From Paenibacillus sp. FSL R7-0345 (lineage in GTDB: Bacteria; Bacillota; Bacilli; Paenibacillales; Paenibacillaceae), in assembly GCF_038595055.1 (NCBI RefSeq), contig NZ_CP152002.1:4260501-4324500 (forward strand): a DNA stretch of 64,000 nt, written 5' to 3'. Under the pieces are notes generated by a model. The model made no database searches, was not told where the DNA came from, and saw only the letters and a list, made by a program, of their open reading frames with translations. Position numbers and translations under genes: made by a program. Shown here in pieces: positions 59,641 to 64,000 of the stretch. Each line of letters opens with the position of its first letter. The stretch's first letter is position 1.

Positions 59641-60192
59641 TCAGCACTTGTTCTCTTTTATCAGATTTCTCAGCGGCTGATCATCCCACACCTGCACTTC
59701 AATATACCTCTCCGGGCCATAGGTACCGTCTCTATTCCAGATTTGCGGCAGACCATACTTTTGGATAAGCGGCAATATTTCATTGTATGTATACACCTGA
59801 CCGCGGTATTCCCTGCCGTCCTGCAACCTGGAGCTAAAAGTCGGAAACAAATCGCCATAAGTAAATGATAAAGTACCAGAATCAAAACTTGAAAGATGTA
59901 AATGAACCGCCTCACCGTCAGCGTACCAGGATTTCAGCCACTCGCATTCACCGGCGACCATATAATGCGGAGCTGTCCGGATGGGCTTTCCGCCTTTTGC
60001 AATAAACATCTCCCTGGCCAGCTGCTCCAGCTCTCTTCTGCGCTCCAGGTATCCATCCTGTCTGCGTGAAGCCATCACCTCTTTTTCCCGCCGGATCGAT
60101 TCCAGCACTTCCATCGCCTCTGCTGCCGGTAAATCCGAGAGATTCCTGAAGGGACCCAGTGCCCTTTCGTAATAATGATACAGCATCTCCAT
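59641..60192 (-). CDS. Uncharacterised soluble protein
   Basis: A 183-residue protein with a helical N-terminal half (ERALGPFRNLSDLPAAEAME, RRREKEVMASRR-type Arg-rich helix near 45-60) and a beta-rich C-terminal half (HYMVAGECEWLKSWY, LSFTYGDLFPTF, YTYNEILPLIQKYGLP). Similar proteins are known to me only as hypotheticals. The ATG at 60192 is five bases after GGAG. It lies 46 bases upstream of the stop side of the stalk-domain gene and is co-directional with it. Confidence 0.6.
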   Translation of the reverse strand: MEMLYHYYERALGPFRNLSDLPAAEAMEVLESIRREKEVMASRRQDGYLERRRELEQLAREMFIAKGGKPIRTAPHYMVAGECEWLKSWYADGEAVHLHLSSFDSGTLSFTYGDLFPTFSSRLQDGREYRGQVYTYNEILPLIQKYGLPQIWNRDGTYGPERYIEVQVWDDQPLRNLIKENKC

Positions 60193-60238
60193 GTCAGCTC
60201 CATTGCCTCCTTGCAGCATTAAATATCAAAAACCCAGC

Positions 60239-61369
60239 CTAAGGCTGAGTCTTTGACAGATCATATTCATAAATCCGGCCGTCCTGTACCGCCTGATTCT
60301 TAAACTTCAGCAGATTGCCGGTGCGCCCGGTAAATTCCAGCCGGTCACCGTAAAACGGAATGTCATTGGTTTCCGCATACAGCTGCTGGTCAGCATCGAG
60401 CAGTTCCTTGTAAAGTAGTGTTTTATTCCCGCTGTTGCGGTCGATCAGCATAAGCAGCCCCTTCTGGTTGGGACGGATCAGCAGAAAATCGTCATCCATG
60501 GCTTCGACCAGATATTTATCGTCGATCCCGCCGAGCTTGACCAGATCCAGCGTCTCCTTTACCTTTCCGGTCCCGTCTTCAATCACGCGCAGCAGCTTGC
60601 CGTCCGTCAAAATAAGGTTGTCCCCGTACATTTTCACATTATCCCCGTACCGTTGCCAATACCCCACACTGGCCTGCCGGATCACCATGCCGTCCTTCAG
60701 AATCAGGGTATACCACTTATTATTAATATGCGGCTCCCCATAGATATCTTTGATTGTCAGGTAGAGCAAACCTCCATCCGTCTTCCGGAAATTAAAATCA
60801 ATCATGTCATACAGCTCGGAGCCCAGATTGGCAATCAGCCGCGGCTGTCCCGCCGGAGCTTGGGCATACAGTTTTCCCGTCTGTTTATCCACAGTGTAGG
60901 TTACTCCTCCATAAACAGCACTGGCACTTGAAAAGAAATGCAGATTCCTGGCAGTATATACACTGCTCTTGGCGTTCCAGCTTACCGTCTCCCCTCCCAG
61001 TGCCCCAACTACGAACCGGGCCGGAAGATACAGTTCGTCTTTATACACAAAAGACTTGCCGCCAAGGCTGACCGTCTGGCCATCAAGCTTTGCGGTTTTA
61101 CTTGCCGTTGTAACAGTCACTGATTTCTTCCAGCTGCTGTAAGTGTATACCGTCCGGCTGCCGGAGCCGCTCCGGGAAGCCAGTAGTCCCGCAGATTCCA
61201 GGATGTTGGCATTCGTATAGACTACCCCCTCTTTCAGCAGCGCCGGACTTGTGGATTGACCCCCATTTTCCCAAATCGCAGTAAAATAAGCAGTTGAGGC
61301 AGCCGAGGTTACCGGTGGAAAGCCTAATAAAAACAGCAGAACAGGCAGAAGCAGCCAGCTCTTTTTCAT
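60239..61369 (-). CDS. Secreted stalk-domain protein with beta-propeller-like tail
   Basis: A 376-residue exported protein. Residues 1-24 are a signal peptide; residues about 25-140 hold the stalk domain (KEGVVYTNANILESAG, YLPARFVVGALGGETVSW). The remaining about 235 residues have repeated short strands (YTVDKQTGKLYAQ, WYTLILKDGMVI, LILTDGKLLRVI, LLMLIDRNSGNKTLLY) like a DUF5050-type propeller. The ATG follows GGATGATT. The layout is close to the cut gene at the left edge of the window, so the two are probably paralogues. Confidence 0.78.
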   Translation of the reverse strand: MKKSWLLLPVLLFLLGFPPVTSAASTAYFTAIWENGGQSTSPALLKEGVVYTNANILESAGLLASRSGSGSRTVYTYSSWKKSVTVTTASKTAKLDGQTVSLGGKSFVYKDELYLPARFVVGALGGETVSWNAKSSVYTARNLHFFSSASAVYGGVTYTVDKQTGKLYAQAPAGQPRLIANLGSELYDMIDFNFRKTDGGLLYLTIKDIYGEPHINNKWYTLILKDGMVIRQASVGYWQRYGDNVKMYGDNLILTDGKLLRVIEDGTGKVKETLDLVKLGGIDDKYLVEAMDDDFLLIRPNQKGLLMLIDRNSGNKTLLYKELLDADQQLYAETNDIPFYGDRLEFTGRTGNLLKFKNQAVQDGRIYEYDLSKTQP

Positions 61370-61573
61370 AAACAATCATCCTTTTTTTCATATTTTTGAT
61401 TTATCTATTCTATGGACTCCATAAACAGGAAAAAGTTGCAGACATGCCCTAATTTTCATACGATGCATTAGAATTAGTTCATTTGAACCACTTTACCATA
61501 ACTTCCAGTGTAAAAAGCCTGTGCTGCATGATATAATCGCTTATGGTTTTGCCGCGAAGGAGGATTTGTTACT

Positions 61574-61942
61574 ATGAACAGTCATATTAAAATTGTGAAA
61601 GTCTCGGCGGCGATCGAAAAGGATGAATTTGCCGTCAAGGTCAGTCATTGGAGACTGCTGCTGGAGACGAACCGTTATTATGAGATTAGAGCCGAGGATG
61701 GTCCGGTAAAGCGGATCTATAAAGAAAAGCTTAATACCGTAGTGGATGATACGAAGGCTTATAGCGCCGGCCAATTGTCCTGCTCAGCCTTTTGCGCGGA
61801 AGACCGGGTCAATGAGATGCAGATCGAAATGCTCCGCAAGCTGCAGCTCAAAATCAACCAATACATGAATGAGCTTGAGATGAACATGAAGGCGATCCAG
61901 CGGCAGAACATCTGCCTTGAAAATATAAACAAGCCGGATTAG
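61574..61942 (+). CDS. Uncharacterised small protein with coiled-coil C-terminus
   Basis: A 122-residue soluble protein. The C-terminal about 50 residues (VNEMQIEMLRKLQLKINQYM, NELEMNMKAIQRQN) show a heptad pattern of a coiled coil, which suggests oligomerisation; the N-terminal half is beta-like with KVSHWRLLLETNRYYEI. No family is recognised. AAGGAGG precedes the ATG by nine bases, and a terminator follows, so it is a real monocistronic gene. Confidence 0.7.
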   Translation: MNSHIKIVKVSAAIEKDEFAVKVSHWRLLLETNRYYEIRAEDGPVKRIYKEKLNTVVDDTKAYSAGQLSCSAFCAEDRVNEMQIEMLRKLQLKINQYMNELEMNMKAIQRQNICLENINKPD

Positions 61943-61962
61943 CATTACGTGAATTGAAGCAC

Positions 61963-62016
61963 AAAGAGCCGCAGATTGCAGACAGTAATTCTAGTTCTGC
62001 AGTCCCGGCTCTTTCA
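61963..62016 (+). terminator. Terminator after the coiled-coil protein gene
   Basis: AAAGAGCCG and CGGCTCTTT close a loop that contains a second small stem (CTGCAG-type); the end is short on T. Confidence 0.65.
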
Positions 62017-62031
62017 TGTTTAAAAAGGTGT

Positions 62032-62214
62032 TTACAGCAGTCCCGCGTTCTTCACAGCATGTTCCCAGCTTGGAAAATAGTACAGGGCACTCCGCATTAA
62101 TTCCGGGTCATGCTGCTTAACCTGCTTCTTGTTGATGCTTCCTCCGCCCGACTGGAGCTGCTTGATCCGGCTGATGACCTCATCTGATCCCAATGTAATA
62201 TCCAGCTTTGCCAC
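62032..62214 (-). CDS. Small protein similar to homing-endonuclease-associated repeat
   Basis: A 60-residue basic protein. The segment INKKQVKQHDPELMRSALYY then FPSWEHAVKNAGLL fits the short helical repeat (LNxxxVKxxxPxLyxxAxxyFGSWexALxxAG) that accompanies some HNH endonucleases and related DNA-binding proteins. The start is a GTG that abuts the AAGGGAG site, so it may be a fragment of a longer gene. No role is assigned. Confidence 0.5.
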   Translation of the reverse strand: MAKLDITLGSDEVISRIKQLQSGGGSINKKQVKQHDPELMRSALYYFPSWEHAVKNAGLL

Positions 62215-62269
62215 TCCCTTCTGTTAAGTTATTCCCTATTCTCAACCAACAATTGGATTTATATACACC

Positions 62270-62332
62270 GCCAAAAATGAAAAGGGAGTGCTTCGGCAGC
62301 CCGTATATCCGGCTGATTGAAGCACTCCCTTT
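62270..62332 (-). terminator. Rho-independent terminator after cheA
   Basis: AAAGGGAGTGCTTC and GAAGCACTCCCTTT form a strong stem; on the minus strand it is followed by TTTTCATTTTT. Confidence 0.85.
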
Positions 62333-62336
62333 AAAG

Positions 62337-64000
62337 TTAATGACTTACAAGATATGCGGCATCCAAAATAACGGCAACGCGTCCGTTTCCGAGAATCGTC
62401 GCTCCTGAGAGGTGGTTCATCGGACCCAGGTAAGAGCCGAGTGTCTTGATGACAACCTCCTGGTTGCCAATGATCTCGTCCACGGCAAAAGCAGCAATTT
62501 TGTCAACCGACCGGACAATGACGACCGGAATGGTCCGGGAAGACCGCTCTGCACGGGCATAATGCAGCTTGTCGCGCAGCCAGGAGAACGGAACAATTCG
62601 TTCGTGATTAATAATCGCCCGTTCCCCCTGAACCGTCTGAATCTCTTCCGGGAGAATCCGGACAATTTCCGCTACATTATACATCGGCAGAATGAGCACC
62701 CGGCCGCTTACTTTGACCAGCAGCCCCTTGATAATGGCCAGCGTAAGCGGCAGCCGGATTGTGAAGCGGGTTCCCTGGCCGGGATTTGTATCAATATCTA
62801 TGATACCGTTCAAACGGCCGATCTGGCTGCGGACAATATCCATCCCGACACCGCGCCCCGAGACCTCACTCACTTCAGCGGCAGTTGAGAATCCGGGTTC
62901 AAAAATAAGATGTACCGCTTCCAGCGGCGATAACAGCGCTGCCTTCTCAGGGCTGATTATGCCTTTGTTAACCGCAGAGGATCTAATCCGCTCAGCATCA
63001 ATTCCCTGGCCATCATCCTCCAGACGTATGACCACATGGTTCTCTTCATGGTAGGAGGTCAGGGTAATCCGTCCCTTCAGCGGCTTGCCGCGCGTTGCCC
63101 GGACTTCCGGAGGCTCCACCCCGTGATCAGCGCTATTGCGGATCAGATGAATCAGCGGATCGCTCAGCTCCTCAATAATCATCCGGTCCAGCTCTGTTTC
63201 GCCGCCCTGCACCTGCAGCTCAATCTCCTTGCCCAGCTTATGCGCAAGGTCTCTAACCATCCGCGGAAAACGGCTGAACAGCTGGTCGATCGGCAGCATC
63301 CGCGTTTTCATGACACCTTCCTGCAGCTCCTTGATGACAGTTCCCATATGATCCGACACATTGCTTATATTCTGCAGCACCCTGGCGGGATCATTCCGCA
63401 AGCTGGTGGCATTCAATCCAGCCAGTGATGTCTGGTCGATCAGCAATTCACCGACGAGATTCATCAGGTGATCCAAGCGCTCCACGCTGACCCGCACGGT
63501 TGGCTGACTGCCTTTGGCCCGTTCCTCTGAGGGCTGTCGGGCCGGCGCTGCTTCCTGTAGTGTTACGCTGCTGAGGACCGAAGCCTTCAATAAATAGGGT
63601 ATGATCTCCATGGTCTGCACATCCGAATCACCTTCGAGCTGCGACTGCACCTGCAGGAGCGCCTTCTCTGTAGCCGCCACCACGGCAAAACTGCCGTAAC
63701 GGTCATCCTCTTCACCCGAGGCAGACTCCCCTGACAGCCGGGAGGAAATCACTGCTCCGCAGACATCTTCAATCCGCTGCTGCAGCATGAAATATCTCGC
63801 TGCCTTCATCAGGCAATCATCCTTCAGCGTTACGCTCAGCATGATCAGCTGCTGCCCGGCAGCGGCAGATTCCTCTGCCTTCAGCGTTTCCGCAGCGTCC
63901 AGAATAAGGGCAGAGACCAGCGGTGCTGCCGCAGGCTTTTTGATCAGTGCCTTGATCTCCGAGACGACAGCACTGCAATCAGCATAAGACTCACCACGGA
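62337..64000 (-). CDS. cheA: CheA-type chemotaxis histidine kinase, 5' end outside window
   Basis: The frame is open to the right edge, so about 554 C-terminal residues are visible and the P1 histidine domain is missing from view. Present are a P2-like segment, the P3 dimerisation helices (VERLDHLMNLVGELLIDQ), the P4 ATPase with N box LIHLIRNSADHG, G1 EDDGQGID and G2 GRGVGMDIV, and the P5 CheW-like domain (VKVSGRVLILPMYNVAEIV, SGATILGNGRVAVILD). It phosphorylates CheY in the chemotaxis pathway. A strong terminator follows. An in-frame ATG at 63842 is not the start, since coding similarity continues upstream. Confidence 0.92.
   Translation of the reverse strand, partial: RGESYADCSAVVSEIKALIKKPAAAPLVSALILDAAETLKAEESAAAGQQLIMLSVTLKDDCLMKAARYFMLQQRIEDVCGAVISSRLSGESASGEEDDRYGSFAVVAATEKALLQVQSQLEGDSDVQTMEIIPYLLKASVLSSVTLQEAAPARQPSEERAKGSQPTVRVSVERLDHLMNLVGELLIDQTSLAGLNATSLRNDPARVLQNISNVSDHMGTVIKELQEGVMKTRMLPIDQLFSRFPRMVRDLAHKLGKEIELQVQGGETELDRMIIEELSDPLIHLIRNSADHGVEPPEVRATRGKPLKGRITLTSYHEENHVVIRLEDDGQGIDAERIRSSAVNKGIISPEKAALLSPLEAVHLIFEPGFSTAAEVSEVSGRGVGMDIVRSQIGRLNGIIDIDTNPGQGTRFTIRLPLTLAIIKGLLVKVSGRVLILPMYNVAEIVRILPEEIQTVQGERAIINHERIVPFSWLRDKLHYARAERSSRTIPVVIVRSVDKIAAFAVDEIIGNQEVVIKTLGSYLGPMNHLSGATILGNGRVAVILDAAYLVSH

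Noticed and set aside
1..64000. Search for tRNA, rRNA, CRISPR arrays, intact IS elements, attachment sites and replication origins
   Set aside because: None was seen by eye; no regular spacer-repeat array, no cloverleaf with a CCA end, no transposase frame. Automated scans could still find short or degraded examples.

Overview
The window looks like chromosomal DNA of a Paenibacillus-type Firmicute. This rests on the strong GGAGG-type ribosome binding sites, frequent GTG and TTG starts, LTAC/SGC-type lipoprotein signals, copper-amine-oxidase-like 'stalk' domains, AraC/TetR/BlaI/ArsR regulators each beside its target genes, and a complete Bce-type peptide-sensing module. No rRNA, tRNA, CRISPR array, intact insertion sequence or phage was seen.

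Layout. 1-2.1 kb: a cut stalk-domain secreted protein and a GH5 endoglucanase with a textbook catabolite-response element in its leader. 2.2-5.9 kb: an iron operon under a Fur box (siderophore-binding lipoprotein, FhuF-like ferric reductase, AraC regulator fused to a siderophore-binding domain). 6.0-9.7 kb: FosB-like thiol transferase coupled to a DUF4085 gene, small membrane proteins, a DUF2691-like protein, a 41-residue single-span peptide and a stalk-domain protein. 9.8-12.3 kb: a leader peptide and attenuator-like RNA in front of a second-type RsgA GTPase, translationally coupled to an APH-type phosphotransferase. 12.3-17.9 kb: acetyltransferase, S51 peptidase, a DinB-family pseudogene, a BlaI/M56 pair with two operators, a decayed membrane-protein tail, a HAD phosphatase and a lipoprotein pair. 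17.9-22.1 kb: ABC-F ATPase, LTA-synthase-like sulfatase, collagen-like protein. 22.3-31.2 kb: TetR/SDR pair with repeated palindromes, macro-domain protein, a run of small uncharacterised proteins including a DUF2185 (Imm33-like) protein, frataxin-like YdhG, an AAA ATPase, lipoproteins and a PhzF protein.

31.3-42.8 kb: GIY-YIG-like and DUF6530-like proteins, short tandem repeats, DrrAB-type exporter divergent from a MarR regulator, a TetR-LysE-AraC run, an AraC/GyrI-like regulator, a DUF2087 protein behind 16-bp repeats, and a class 3 lipase converging on an alpha/beta hydrolase. 43.8-48.8 kb: the Bce-type module (response regulator, kinase, ATPase, permease) with a BceR-like box overlapping the kinase stop codon. 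48.9-54.0 kb: an AraC remnant, then an ArsR-like regulator with a large N-terminal domain, a long palindrome and two coupled ABC exporter half-subunits. 54-64 kb: small secreted proteins, a serine hydrolase, a decayed group II intron reverse-transcriptase start, CPBP protease, another stalk-domain protein and the 3' part of cheA cut by the window edge.

Functionally the window is dominated by stress and antibiotic-interaction genes (FosB, RsgA/APH with attenuator, ABC-F, DrrAB, Bce, BlaI/M56, dual ABC exporter), each apparently with a local switch. The least explained signals are the attenuated RsgA-APH operon, the 51-bp hairpin repeats, the 54.7 kb inverted repeats and the ArsR-fusion/ABC exporter locus.
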